From positions 310,001 to 374,000 of the forward strand of contig NZ_OMKA01000001.1 of NCBI RefSeq assembly GCF_900299525.1: a DNA stretch of 64,000 bases. The letters run 5' to 3'. The DNA comes from Aquimarina sp. Aq78. Its GTDB lineage: Bacteria; Bacteroidota; Bacteroidia; Flavobacteriales; Flavobacteriaceae. Shown here piece after piece: positions 43,870-53,291 of this stretch (the stretch's first letter is position 1; each line of letters opens with the position of its first letter). Position numbers and translations under genes: made by a program. The notes below the pieces were generated by a model. The model did no database searches. It was not told where the DNA came from and saw only the letters and a list, made by a program, of their open reading frames with translations.

Positions 43870-44565
43870 TTATAATTTTGCTAAAACTTCCAGTTTTTTA
43901 AAAACAATAACCTTATACGTAGCACTTACAGGAACTTGATTATTTTCAATTAACAAATATGTTCGGGTTGCCTTTGTAACTCTATCCAAATTGGAAATAT
44001 ATGATTTATGTGTGCGTTGGAAATTTTCGGGTAATAATGTGGTGATATTAGTAAGTGTTTCAGAGATCAGGTACATTCTTGAATCTGTAAAGATTTTTAA
44101 ATAATTTCCAAAACTTTGAATGTACAGAATTGATTTAAACGAAATATTAACGGGCATTCCATCATGTTTTATTTGAAGTTCTTCGCTTCCTCTATTTTTT
44201 TTAGTTTGTGTTATTTTTGAAGCTGAAACTTTGTTTATTGCTTTCAAAAAGCGTTCGATTTTTACAGGTTTCAATAAATAATCTACAACACCATAATTAT
44301 AACTTTCTAATGCATACTCAGAATAAGCTGTAGTTAAAATAACTTTAGGTGGGTTTATCATAGAACGCAAAATTTCCATGCCATTAAGTTCTGGCATTTC
44401 TATATCAAGAAAAATGAGATCAACTTCATTTTGCTGAGTAAAATTGACAAATTCAAGTGGATTCCCTGTACTTAATACTAATTCAAAATTATCAATTTTA
44501 GCACAATAATCTTCTAACACTTTACGTGCTAGTATTTCATCATCTATGATACCAATTTTAATCAT
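43870..44565 (-). CDS. LytTR-family response regulator (pair 6)
   Basis: 231 residues. Receiver with IGIIDDEILARKVLED, phosphoacceptor D54 in LIFLDIEMPELNG, TTAYSEYALESYNY and DYLLKPVK; LytTR domain about 125-231 (FQRTHKSYISNLDRV, VPVSATYK). Three bases separate its start from the kinase stop. The divergent esterase at 45753 is the nearest likely target. Confidence 0.9.
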   Translation of the reverse strand: MIKIGIIDDEILARKVLEDYCAKIDNFELVLSTGNPLEFVNFTQQNEVDLIFLDIEMPELNGMEILRSMINPPKVILTTAYSEYALESYNYGVVDYLLKPVKIERFLKAINKVSASKITQTKKNRGSEELQIKHDGMPVNISFKSILYIQSFGNYLKIFTDSRMYLISETLTNITTLLPENFQRTHKSYISNLDRVTKATRTYLLIENNQVPVSATYKVIVFKKLEVLAKL

Positions 44566-44568
44566 TAA

Positions 44569-45567
44569 CTATTTTTTTACTATTGAAGTTGTTAAATCGA
44601 TAGACAAATTTACACGATATAGTTTTTCCATATCATCAATTTCTAATACGTGAGAATTAGGATATAATAGATTTAAACGTCTTCTCACATTTTCAAGACC
44701 CAGTCCATTTCTTTTGGGCGCAGCAACCATGGGAGGCTTTGAATTATCTACACAAAAATGAAGGGTGTTATCTTTTATAGTGGCAGAAACATCAATTGTA
44801 CTCTGTTCATTCGTACTTTGTGCGCCATGTTTCACCGCATTTTCAACAAATGGGATGAGTAGCATTGGAGCAATCCTTAACTTTAATAAATTTCCACTAA
44901 TTAAAAATTCAATAGTACAACGTTTACTTAGTCTTTTTTCTTCAAGTAACAAATAATTTTCTATAAACTCCAACTCTTCTTTTAATAAAACGGTGTTTTT
45001 TTTAGAACTTTCTAATTGATACCTCATTAATTCTGATAACTGCATTACAACATCAGGAGTTTCTGGCGATTGCTGTCTAGCTAGTGAATAAATACTATTT
45101 AATGAATTAAACAAAAAATGAGGATTTACTTGCTCTTTTAAATAGGTAAGCTCCATTTCTTTTTGCAATTTTTCTTTCTCCTCATTTTCTTTTTGGATGA
45201 TCGTGTTTCTTCTTAAGAAAAAAACAGCCATACCAGCTCCTGTTGTATAAAGAAGAAAGAAGAATATTTTAGAAGTGCCAGACCAACTATTTGTTCTTAA
45301 GTAGGAAAAAATAAGTAAACTCCCTATGAGTAGTATTCCATATATAAAATATCTTTTCTTATCTAGGAAAAAAGGAATAAGAATAAAATGATTTACCCAA
45401 ATGAAACCCATAATCATAAAAGTATAATTAAGTCCATGTGTGTAAAATAAATAACTAGTCTCAAAATTATCTTTAAAAAACAAATTACTCAATGTTTCAA
45501 GCATAAAAACCAGCAAGAAAGCTCCTATATTAATGAGTGTGGTATTCTTTATGGACCTATTAAACAT
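44569..45567 (-). CDS. LytS-type sensor histidine kinase (pair 6)
   Basis: 332 residues. Four membrane spans (about 10-30, 40-66, 73-90, 99-118), linker, and a His_kinase domain with H150 in VNPHFLFNSLNS, N box VENAVKHG and GLGLENVRRRLNLLYP. It is divergent from the esterase/PD40/pseudo-hydrolase cluster. The shared upstream region contains an 87-bp element found again before the second dead hydrolase gene. Confidence 0.9.
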   Translation of the reverse strand: MFNRSIKNTTLINIGAFLLVFMLETLSNLFFKDNFETSYLFYTHGLNYTFMIMGFIWVNHFILIPFFLDKKRYFIYGILLIGSLLIFSYLRTNSWSGTSKIFFFLLYTTGAGMAVFFLRRNTIIQKENEEKEKLQKEMELTYLKEQVNPHFLFNSLNSIYSLARQQSPETPDVVMQLSELMRYQLESSKKNTVLLKEELEFIENYLLLEEKRLSKRCTIEFLISGNLLKLRIAPMLLIPFVENAVKHGAQSTNEQSTIDVSATIKDNTLHFCVDNSKPPMVAAPKRNGLGLENVRRRLNLLYPNSHVLEIDDMEKLYRVNLSIDLTTSIVKK

Positions 45568-45593
45568 ATATGTTTTTCTTAAAAGGGTATAAA

Positions 45594-45623
45594 GATACTA
45601 TCTATACTCAGCAGTTACTATAA
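45594..45623 (-). promoter_or_regulatory. 20-bp spaced GATACTAT/GTTACTAT pair, tentative LytTR site
   Basis: GATACTAT at 45594-45601 and GTTACTAT at 45614-45621 are 20 bases apart, just upstream of kinase pair 6. The 20-base period differs from the 21 of other sites, so the assignment is weaker. Confidence 0.3.
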
Positions 45624-45630
45624 TTTCTTA

Positions 45631-45717
45631 CAAAAGCTATATATCAATGATGAAATGATTTTGTCATTTAACTTTTGCGTTTATCATATTTATGTTGTTA
45701 AACATAAGTTATACGAT
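45631..45717. promoter_or_regulatory. 87-bp conserved upstream element, copy 1
   Basis: The region from CAAAAGC to TATACGAT aligns without gaps to 49927-50013, about 70 of 87 bases identical by eye. It includes the inverted repeat AAATGA-TTTTG-TCATTT and GTTTATC/GTTAAAC separated by 18 bases. It lies between kinase pair 6 and the esterase gene, and the second copy precedes the dead hydrolase at 50077, so these genes are probably coregulated. Confidence 0.6.
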
Positions 45718-45752
45718 AATTTCGTATAGCAAGTAATAAAAATAGAGTAAAT

Positions 45753-46892
45753 ATGAAAATTACTAAATTATTAACATTAATATGTATTATAGTGTTAAAT
45801 ACTGTCTTTGCTCAGGAAAAGGCAGAAAACGACCCTGATGAACCAGTAGTTACCTTAGGCGAAATATCTTCACTTCAGTCAAAAGTGTTAAACAAAACCA
45901 TTCCACTATCAATCCATTTACCTGAGAACTACGATAGCTCCAAGAAAAGCTATCCCGTGCTGTATATGTTGGGTTCAGATTACCGAGCTCGGTTCGCCAT
46001 GTTAGCTTCTACACTAGACTACATGGGCGAGGGACAAATTCCTGAGATGATACTTATTGGAATAGATTTACCCGAAGGAAATAGTATTTTGTTGCCAACA
46101 AGGAAAAATCAAGACACAACAATTCCGGATAGTTATATTGACTTCTTTGAGACTGAGTTGATGCCAATCGTTGATAACAAATACCGGACTGCTCCATTCA
46201 ACATACTTTATGGTGCTTCTAATAGTGGTTTTTTCACTGTTTACACGTTGCTCAACAAGCCCCTTTTATTTAATAGTTACTTCGCAAGCAGCCCATCAAT
46301 TATGCGCATACCAAAAGTGCTTCAACAAAAAATAAAATCAGGTCCGTTAAAAACGCTTTCGAAAAACAGATCGCTACACATCATTTACAGCGATGATGAG
46401 GGATTAACAAATCACGTTTCTGAATTCACTCGTGTTTTAGCGGACCATAAACCAGAGAGTTTTACTTATAAAGTAGATGAGTTGGTAAACCAGGGTCATG
46501 TACCAGCGATGGATTTTATACAGTTTCTTCTTACGTTATATCCTGACTTCAATCCCTTCAATCCCAGTGAAAATCTAGAATCGTTGGATAAAGTAACACA
46601 ACATTTCGATAGGTTATCAAAACGATACGGGTATGAAATCAAGACACCTATATCGATCATATTTGACCTTGGTTTTCACACGATACTAAGTAAGGATTTA
46701 ATTGCCGCAGAAGAAATCTTTCAATATTCCTTAGAAGTGTATCCTGAAGGGAAGGAATCTTATCTCGGAATGGGTCTTGTACGCAAAGCTCAAGGTCAGC
46801 TAGAAAGTGCTAGGGTCATGTTCGAAAAAGCACTGACAATTGATCCGGATTTTTCACTTGCTAAAAGGTGGCTTCAAAGACTCAAAAATTAA
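45753..46892 (+). CDS. Secreted alpha/beta esterase (Fes/IroE-type) with TPR tail
   Basis: 379 residues. Signal peptide to VFAQ (21). The esterase domain has KSYPVLYMLGSDYR, the nucleophile elbow GASNSG with S156 and a catalytic His in QGHVPAMDF (about 249). A TPR-like C-terminal region (about 310-375, LGMGLVRKAQGQLESARVMFEKALTIDPDF in residues 345-374) follows. Relatives hydrolyse siderophores, lipids or S-formylglutathione. It faces kinase pair 6 and precedes the PD40 and dead-hydrolase genes. Full-length and apparently active. Confidence 0.85.
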   Translation: MKITKLLTLICIIVLNTVFAQEKAENDPDEPVVTLGEISSLQSKVLNKTIPLSIHLPENYDSSKKSYPVLYMLGSDYRARFAMLASTLDYMGEGQIPEMILIGIDLPEGNSILLPTRKNQDTTIPDSYIDFFETELMPIVDNKYRTAPFNILYGASNSGFFTVYTLLNKPLLFNSYFASSPSIMRIPKVLQQKIKSGPLKTLSKNRSLHIIYSDDEGLTNHVSEFTRVLADHKPESFTYKVDELVNQGHVPAMDFIQFLLTLYPDFNPFNPSENLESLDKVTQHFDRLSKRYGYEIKTPISIIFDLGFHTILSKDLIAAEEIFQYSLEVYPEGKESYLGMGLVRKAQGQLESARVMFEKALTIDPDFSLAKRWLQRLKN

Positions 46893-46902
46893 AATCTGGA
46901 TT

Positions 46903-46930
46903 TGCTCATCAAAGATCTACTGGATGAGCA
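46903..46930 (+). terminator. Hairpin after esterase gene
   Basis: TGCTCATC (46903-46910) pairs with GATGAGCA (46923-46930), 11 bases downstream of the stop, followed by CTCAGGTTTTTG. A factor-independent terminator is plausible, although the T run is short. Confidence 0.45.
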
Positions 46931-47041
46931 CTCAGGTTTTTGAGCACCTCAGATTCGAAGAAGATCTATAGAAGCATCAAACTCCTTAACGACTGAACAT
47001 AAATGAAATCAAAAGAAGAATTTCTTAAAAAAGTATTAGTA

Positions 47042-48025
47042 ATGAAAAAAAGTGTACAATCTTCCTCCTCCTCATTTTTTTTTCAATCATGTACGGAAAA
47101 ATCAAATACTGATACTAATATGGATTTAATAAAAAAAGGTAGAAAATGGTCTCACAACTCGGGTTTTATGACTTTGTTACTTGGCTTGATTGCTTTTTGT
47201 CAGGAAAGTGACAAATCAAAATCTTGTACAATTGGTTATACATCATTATCATCAGGCATTATAGAAATTTATCAAAAAAATACTGAAGGTAAATCAAATA
47301 TTAAAAGTACAAATGAGAAAGGTGGCTACCTAGCTTGGTCTCCTGATGGAAAACGTATTGCTTTTTATGCAAAATATGATGACAAAAAGACTTGGTCTAT
47401 TCATACCATGAATAGTGATGGCACGAATAGAAAACGATTAACTCATGCAAAAAATAAATGGGATAATGCTCCTGATTGGTCTCCAGATGGAACAAAAATT
47501 GTTTTTGCAAGAGAGTATAAAGATGCTGAAGGGGTTTGGCATCCCGAAATTTGGATCATGAATTCAGATGGTAGTGAACAAACTCAAATAAAGTCACTAA
47601 AAGGGAGTAACCCTTATTTTACTCCAGACGGTAAAATTGTCTTTTCTTGGGAATTCGAAGATAAGAGTAGTGCTATAAGTATAGCAGACATTGATGGAAA
47701 AAATATCATTCAGCTAACACATAATGGTGCTAAAGAATGGCATCCAGATGTTTCTGCTGATGGTAAGCAAATTACCTTTATGTCTGATAGAGATGGAAAC
47801 TTTGAAATTTATGTGATGAATATTGATGGCTCTAATCAAAAGCGATTGACATATAATGATGTTCGTGATTCTATGCCATCCTGGTCACCTGATGGTTCTC
47901 AACTAATCTTTATTTCAAAAACGGATGGAATATCTACGATTTATAGTATGAATAAGGATGGCTCTTCAGTAAAAAAAATTATGTCCAATGGAGGACAGGC
48001 TGCATGGTTAAAAATCATTCAATAA
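47042..48025 (+). CDS. PD40 propeller protein with chimeric N-terminus
   Basis: The open frame reaches back to ATG 47003, but 47042 matches the start of the downstream dead-hydrolase gene: 47042-47165 corresponds to the first 41 codons of 48049 (ending CTCACAACTCGGGT), then sequence switches to the PD40 family at 47168 (MTLLLGLIAFCQ, a leftover signal peptide). The hydrophobic core of the lipoprotein signal has become SSSSSFFF. The propeller itself (SPDGKRIAFYAKYD, SPDGTKIVFARE, SADGKQITFMSDRDGNFEIY) is intact. Export is therefore uncertain: translation from 47168 would keep a signal peptide. Confidence 0.75.
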   Translation: MKKSVQSSSSSFFFQSCTEKSNTDTNMDLIKKGRKWSHNSGFMTLLLGLIAFCQESDKSKSCTIGYTSLSSGIIEIYQKNTEGKSNIKSTNEKGGYLAWSPDGKRIAFYAKYDDKKTWSIHTMNSDGTNRKRLTHAKNKWDNAPDWSPDGTKIVFAREYKDAEGVWHPEIWIMNSDGSEQTQIKSLKGSNPYFTPDGKIVFSWEFEDKSSAISIADIDGKNIIQLTHNGAKEWHPDVSADGKQITFMSDRDGNFEIYVMNIDGSNQKRLTYNDVRDSMPSWSPDGSQLIFISKTDGISTIYSMNKDGSSVKKIMSNGGQAAWLKIIQ

Positions 48026-48048
48026 ACAGCTGTTAAGATTTTATAAAT

Positions 48049-49872
48049 ATGAAAAATAGTATCACAATTCTCTTTATCCTAATTCTTTTTCAATCATGTG
48101 CAGAAGAATCAAATACTGATACTACCATTGATTTAATTAAAAAAGTAGAAAACGGTCTCACAACTCGGGTATATATAGCCGGTGATTCAACATGGTCTAT
48201 AGAAGAACGAATGAAACACTATGGCATTCCGGGAGTGAGTATTGCGGTAATACATAATGGTAAAGTTGCCTGGTCAAAAGGATACGGTATAATGGATAAA
48301 GAAAGCAAAGTTCCTGTGACTGATAAAACACTTTTCCAAGTATCAACAATTGGTATGTCTTTAACTGCATATGGTGCATTACGTCTTGTAGACCAAAATA
48401 AAGTAACTTTAAGTGAAGACATTAACAGTTATTTAAAATCCTGGAAATTGCCTGATAGTGAATTTACCAAAGAAGAGAAAGTCACCGTAAAAAACCTTTT
48501 GAGTCATTCTGCTGGAATAAACGTGCACGATTTTCAAGGATATAGCACAGACGTACCTGTACCCACACTTATAGAGGTATTAAATGGAACTCCTCCAGCC
48601 AATTCAAATCCAATCATCGTAGATAAAACACTTAATGAAAATCTTTGGATTTCAGCTGGTGGTTATACGATCATTCAACAAATGATGATGGATGTTGAAG
48701 GTAAAAAATTCCCAGAGCTAATGAATGAATTAGTGCTACAACCTTTAGAAATGAACAACAGTGGGTTTAATCAATCGCTTACTACAGAACAATTACCGAT
48801 AGCAGCAACGGGTTATTTACGAGATGGTTCTATGGTAAAAGGTAAAAGGCATATCTATCCAGAATTGGCTTCAAACGGATTATGGGCAACTGCAGAGGAT
48901 CTTGCGAAATTTGTAGTCAATATACAACAAACTCTAAAAGATAATAATCGTAACAAAGGATTATCAAAAGATATAACAGAATTAATGCTTACACCATCTT
49001 CAAAAAATCGTTATGGACAATATGGGCTAGGCTTTTCAATTTATAATAAGAAAGATGAAGTCTACTTTGAACACCACGGATGGAGTACAGGGTTTTATAG
49101 TAGGATGACTGCTCATAGAGACAATGGATATGGTGTAGTTGTGTTAACCAATACCCCTCTTCCAGCTTTTGTTTTTGAAGTGTTTCGTTCTGTTGCTCTT
49201 GCTTATAAATGGGATAATTATTTCCCTGTACATAAAGAAATGGAAATTGAACAGTCTTTGGTTGATAAAATTACTGGTAGATACCTGGCCAATGGCAGGA
49301 TTGTAGAAGTTTTTCAAAAGGATAATCAACTGCTCTATAAAAATATACTCAACGTAAAAGCAGAAGAACTCATCAAAGTCTCAGATAGTAGTTTTGTTAG
49401 AAGAAATTCTAGTCGGCTTATGCAATTCAAGCCAAATTCTGAAAATGGAACACTCAATTTACTTTACATTAATAGCAACGATGGAACCATAGCTTCAACC
49501 TTTGTTATGATGGATATTGATAAAAAAGAACCAGTAGAATTCCTTCTTGAAGGTGACTTTGACAAAGCACTTAATGCATATAGGGCCTTAAAAGAACATG
49601 ACCCAACTTATCCTACAGCTACTGAAGACTATTTAAATGATCTAGGCTATAGTTTTTTCCGCGAGGATAGAATGAAATTATCACAGGATGTTTTCAAAAT
49701 GAATATGATGCTCTATCCAGATAGTTTCAAAGTATACGAAAGTTATGCAGAAGCCTGTGTGAAAATAGGAGAAATTGATCTGGCAATTTTAAATTATACT
49801 AAATCACTTGAATTAAACCCTCAAAATAACCGTACCAAAAATACGCTTAAAGAATTACAAAAAAGTGAATAA
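48049..49872 (+). CDS. Lipoprotein serine-hydrolase homologue without catalytic residues, with TPR tail (copy 1)
   Basis: 607 residues, lipobox FQSC (Cys17). The beta-lactamase-like domain (about 45-400) keeps GIPGVSIAVIHNGKVAWSKGYG and WSTGFYSRM, but the SxxK block reads T100-I-G-M103 and the YxN block becomes ISAGGY, so Ser, Lys and Tyr are all missing. Residues about 510-605 are TPR-like (FKVYESYAEACVKIGEIDLAI). Uniform length and close similarity to the next gene indicate a maintained, non-catalytic binding role. It starts 23 bases after the chimeric PD40 gene. Confidence 0.85.
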   Translation: MKNSITILFILILFQSCAEESNTDTTIDLIKKVENGLTTRVYIAGDSTWSIEERMKHYGIPGVSIAVIHNGKVAWSKGYGIMDKESKVPVTDKTLFQVSTIGMSLTAYGALRLVDQNKVTLSEDINSYLKSWKLPDSEFTKEEKVTVKNLLSHSAGINVHDFQGYSTDVPVPTLIEVLNGTPPANSNPIIVDKTLNENLWISAGGYTIIQQMMMDVEGKKFPELMNELVLQPLEMNNSGFNQSLTTEQLPIAATGYLRDGSMVKGKRHIYPELASNGLWATAEDLAKFVVNIQQTLKDNNRNKGLSKDITELMLTPSSKNRYGQYGLGFSIYNKKDEVYFEHHGWSTGFYSRMTAHRDNGYGVVVLTNTPLPAFVFEVFRSVALAYKWDNYFPVHKEMEIEQSLVDKITGRYLANGRIVEVFQKDNQLLYKNILNVKAEELIKVSDSSFVRRNSSRLMQFKPNSENGTLNLLYINSNDGTIASTFVMMDIDKKEPVEFLLEGDFDKALNAYRALKEHDPTYPTATEDYLNDLGYSFFREDRMKLSQDVFKMNMMLYPDSFKVYESYAEACVKIGEIDLAILNYTKSLELNPQNNRTKNTLKELQKSE

Positions 49873-49926
49873 ACCAACTTTCATCTAATATATATACTGT
49901 ACCTATAAATCTTCATAATTTTTGTA

Positions 49927-50013
49927 CAAAAGCAGTATATCAATGACGAAATGGTTTTATCATTTAATTGTTGTGTTTATCCAATTTAAGGTGTTAAACA
50001 TGGATTATGCTAT
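49927..50013. promoter_or_regulatory. 87-bp conserved upstream element, copy 2
   Basis: Second gapless copy of the element at 45631-45717, with ATCAATGACGAAATGG, TCATTTAA and GTTAAACAT kept. It lies 64-150 bases upstream of the dead-hydrolase copy 2, suggesting an independent promoter for this gene, probably controlled like the esterase. Confidence 0.6.
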
Positions 50014-50076
50014 ATTTTTATTCAACATTTAATTAAAGCCTTTTAATAATCAATCATTCAATAAAAAAATCATTAT

Positions 50077-51909
50077 ATGAAAAATGTTATCTCAGTTCTT
50101 TTAACCATAATTCTTTTTCAATCATGTGCAGAAGAATCGAATACCGATACTACAGTTGATATCATTAAAAAGGTAGAAACTGGTCTCACAACTTGGGTAC
50201 ACATAGCCGGAGATTCAACATGGTCTATAGAAGAACGAATGAAACACTATGGTATTCCGGGTGTTAGTATTGCAGTCATACATAATGGTGAAATTGCTTG
50301 GGCAAAAGGGTATGGTGTCGTGGATAAAGAAAGTAAAACTCCTGTAACAAAAGAAACGCTTTTTCAGGCAGCGGCAACTAGTATGCCTGTAACAGCCTAC
50401 GGTGCATTACGTCTTGTAGAACAAAATAAATTAGACTTAGATGAAAATATTAACAGTTATTTAAAATCCTGGAAAGTACCAGAAAATGAATTTACCAAAG
50501 AAAAGAAAGTTACTATAAAAAATCTTTTAAATCATTCTGCTGGAATACATCCGCGTGGAACAGGATCATATAGTATAGATCAAAAAATCCCAACACTTAT
50601 AGAGACATTAAATGGAACTTATCCAGCTACTAATGAGTCAATTACCATAAATAAAGAGCCAAATGAGAGTGTTAGTTTTGCGTATGCCAGCTATGTACCT
50701 ATTCAACAAATGATGCTGGATGTAGAGGGGAAAACATTCCCAGAGATTATGCATGAACTTGTGTTGCAGCCCTTAGAAATGAACAACAGTACGTTTAACT
50801 TATCACTTACTAAGGAGCAATTAACTAAGGTAGCAACAGGTTATTTAAAAGATGGTTCTAAAGTAAAAGGAGGAAGAAAGGTTGATCCTGCATTGGCTTC
50901 AACTGGATTATGGACAACTGCCGAGGACTATGCAAAATTTATAGCCAACGTACAACAAACCCTAAAAGGAAAGAGTACTAAAGAATTATCAAAAGATTTG
51001 ACACAATTAATGGGCACACCATATGGTGTGAGTAATAATTCTGGCTGGTCATTTACATTAGGCTTAGGCTTTCAGCTTTTTAATAGAAATGATGAAATCT
51101 ATTTAAGACATCACGGATGGAATACAGGATTCTATGCTGAAATAATGGCTCATAGAGACAAAGGTTATGGTGTGGTTGTGATGACCAATTCCACGTTTCC
51201 AGCTTTTAATGCCGAAGTGATTCGCGCTGTTGCTATGGCTTATGAGTGGGATAAGTTTGTTCCAATACATAAAAAAATAGAAGTAGAACAGTCTTTAGTC
51301 GATGAAATTACTGGTAGATATATCGCCAATGGTAGGATTGTTGAAGTTTTTCAAAAGGACAATCAACTGCTCTATAAAAATATACTTGACCTAGAAGCGG
51401 AAGAATTAGTCAAAGTCTCGGATAGTAGTTTTGTTAGAAGAAATTCTAGTCGACTTATCCAATTCAAGCCAGATTCTGAAAACGAAACGCTCAATTTAAT
51501 TTACCTGAATAGAAACGATGGAACAATAGCTTCAAATTTCATTAAGATGGATACTGATAAAAAAGAACCCGTAGAATTCCTTCTTGAAGGTGACTTTGAC
51601 AAAGCACTTAATGCATATATGGCCTTAAAAGAACATGACCCAACTTATCATACAGTTACTGAAGACTATTTAAATGATCTAGGCTATGATTTTTTCCATG
51701 AGGATAGAATGAAATTATCACAAGATGTTTTCAAAGTGAATATGATGCTCTATCCAGATAGTTTCAGAGTTTATGATAGTTATGCAGAAGCCTGTGTGAA
51801 AATAGGAGAAATTGATCTGGCAATTTTAAATTATACTAAATCACTTGAATTAAATCCTCAAAATAACCGTACCAGGCATAAGCTTAATGAATTACAAAAA
51901 AGTGAATGA
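50077..51909 (+). CDS. Lipoprotein serine-hydrolase homologue without catalytic residues, with TPR tail (copy 2)
   Basis: 610 residues, tandem paralogue of the preceding gene, with the same lipobox FQSC and near-identical HYGIPGVSIAVIHNG. The catalytic block reads A100-T-S-M103 instead of SxxK and the YxN region is FAYASY, so nucleophile, general base and tyrosine are lost independently of copy 1 (different substitutions at the Ser and Tyr positions). C-terminal region (about 410-610) with the TPR tail is the most conserved portion between copies. Likely a ligand- or peptide-binding protein; own promoter region carries the 87-bp element. Confidence 0.85.
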   Translation: MKNVISVLLTIILFQSCAEESNTDTTVDIIKKVETGLTTWVHIAGDSTWSIEERMKHYGIPGVSIAVIHNGEIAWAKGYGVVDKESKTPVTKETLFQAAATSMPVTAYGALRLVEQNKLDLDENINSYLKSWKVPENEFTKEKKVTIKNLLNHSAGIHPRGTGSYSIDQKIPTLIETLNGTYPATNESITINKEPNESVSFAYASYVPIQQMMLDVEGKTFPEIMHELVLQPLEMNNSTFNLSLTKEQLTKVATGYLKDGSKVKGGRKVDPALASTGLWTTAEDYAKFIANVQQTLKGKSTKELSKDLTQLMGTPYGVSNNSGWSFTLGLGFQLFNRNDEIYLRHHGWNTGFYAEIMAHRDKGYGVVVMTNSTFPAFNAEVIRAVAMAYEWDKFVPIHKKIEVEQSLVDEITGRYIANGRIVEVFQKDNQLLYKNILDLEAEELVKVSDSSFVRRNSSRLIQFKPDSENETLNLIYLNRNDGTIASNFIKMDTDKKEPVEFLLEGDFDKALNAYMALKEHDPTYHTVTEDYLNDLGYDFFHEDRMKLSQDVFKVNMMLYPDSFRVYDSYAEACVKIGEIDLAILNYTKSLELNPQNNRTRHKLNELQKSE

Positions 51910-52062
51910 GATCAATTTTTATCAAATTTAATAGTGATTTGCGGCTGTATATTTAGTAATTATCGTTCACTTCAGCTTTTTTATAAATTGAAAATGAATG
52001 CTCTGTAATCGACTACTATTCTTATGCTAATCGCTATCAAACATTTATAAATAATAAAAATC

Positions 52063-53256
52063 ATGAAAAACAAATCGGGACTACTACTTTTAATTCTTCT
52101 TGTACTAACACAAAGTAGCTTTGCTCAACAAAGTGATAGTCAAGCACCAGAGGCTACAGCTGCCGAAGCTACGCTCTCATTCAGAGATATTCCTGAACTC
52201 AAAAAAGCTTTTATCGATGTAGCGCCAACCGATAGAAAAGACGGTATCCTCGTGGGTGAATTAGGTATCGATGGTGGCAATAAAGCAATGGTTCTTAAGT
52301 TGGCGCAGGAGATAGCTAACAACAAATATGGTAACTTCGACAGCTTTCTTATTGCCCATAAAGGTAAACTTCTCTTTGAATCCTATTACTCTCGTGGTCG
52401 TATCAATCTACCGCACCCACAAGCATCAACAACTAAAGCCTACACCAGTTTGGCGCTCGGTCGTGCTATCCAGTTGGGGTATCTGTCCATGGCCGATTTA
52501 CACAAGCCGGTGATCAGTTTTCTCAAAGACCTGGACCCAACAAAGTTTGTTGCTGGTGCAGAAAAAATCACGCTGCACAAGGCGTTGACTATGCGTTCCG
52601 GTATCCGCATCAGTACAGAGCAGAGAGAGGAATTCGAGAAAATCCCCGCTCTGTTAAAAGGCCAGGGGCAAGTTCAGGCTTACCTCGAGCATAGTGCGCC
52701 TATTACTGAAGAGTCTCAGAGTTTTAAATATCAATTCGATCCAATATTGGTGATGCAAGTCATTGACGCCGTCGTACCAGGCACTGCTAAAGATTTTATC
52801 AAAAATGAACTCCTCGATAAAATGGGTATCACGAATTATGACTGGGAGACCGGTGTTAGCGGCCTGCCAAGCTCGGGAAGTCGCTCGAGCATGACATCAC
52901 GTGATATGGTCAAATGGGGCACCTTGGCCATCAACAAGGGTAAATGGAATGACGAGCAGCTGGTGCCAGCAGCCTTCGTTGCCAAAGCAACTAGTAAAAT
53001 TGTCGATCAAAGAGAAGAATATGACGACAACGCCAAGGGTGTATCAGGCACAGCTTATGGCTATTTTTGGTGGCAGGCCGATTTTTCCACAGGCGATAAA
53101 AGCTACCTCAGTAAATCGGCTAGGGGAGGCAGCGGACAAAATATCTATGTAATCGAAGCGCTTGATCTGGTTGTCGTGACCACTACTCATCGTCCTGTTG
53201 ATAGCTCAGTATCACTGACAGCGACAAGAGTTCTACCAGCTTTTATCAAGAAATAG
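52063..53256 (+). CDS. Secreted serine hydrolase (class C beta-lactamase/PBP-like)
   Basis: 397 residues. Signal peptide to FAQ (21), then the same QQSDS-APEATAAEA start as the fusion gene at 34307. S122-T-T-K125 is intact; the YxN block reads YQF, lacking the Asn, and GGSGQN takes the KTG place. This is the stand-alone version of the N-terminal half of 34307. Codon usage is richer in G and C than neighbours over most of the gene. The PD40 lipoprotein follows 35 bases later. Confidence 0.85.
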   Translation: MKNKSGLLLLILLVLTQSSFAQQSDSQAPEATAAEATLSFRDIPELKKAFIDVAPTDRKDGILVGELGIDGGNKAMVLKLAQEIANNKYGNFDSFLIAHKGKLLFESYYSRGRINLPHPQASTTKAYTSLALGRAIQLGYLSMADLHKPVISFLKDLDPTKFVAGAEKITLHKALTMRSGIRISTEQREEFEKIPALLKGQGQVQAYLEHSAPITEESQSFKYQFDPILVMQVIDAVVPGTAKDFIKNELLDKMGITNYDWETGVSGLPSSGSRSSMTSRDMVKWGTLAINKGKWNDEQLVPAAFVAKATSKIVDQREEYDDNAKGVSGTAYGYFWWQADFSTGDKSYLSKSARGGSGQNIYVIEALDLVVVTTTHRPVDSSVSLTATRVLPAFIKK

Positions 53257-53291
53257 CGAGACGGCTATTGAACATTATTAAAATCTAAACA

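Noticed and set aside
21320..45730. Shared 11-mer TTTCGTATAGC upstream of 21384 and of 45753
   Set aside because: Two occurrences in 64 kb with different context; may be chance, no further structure supports it.
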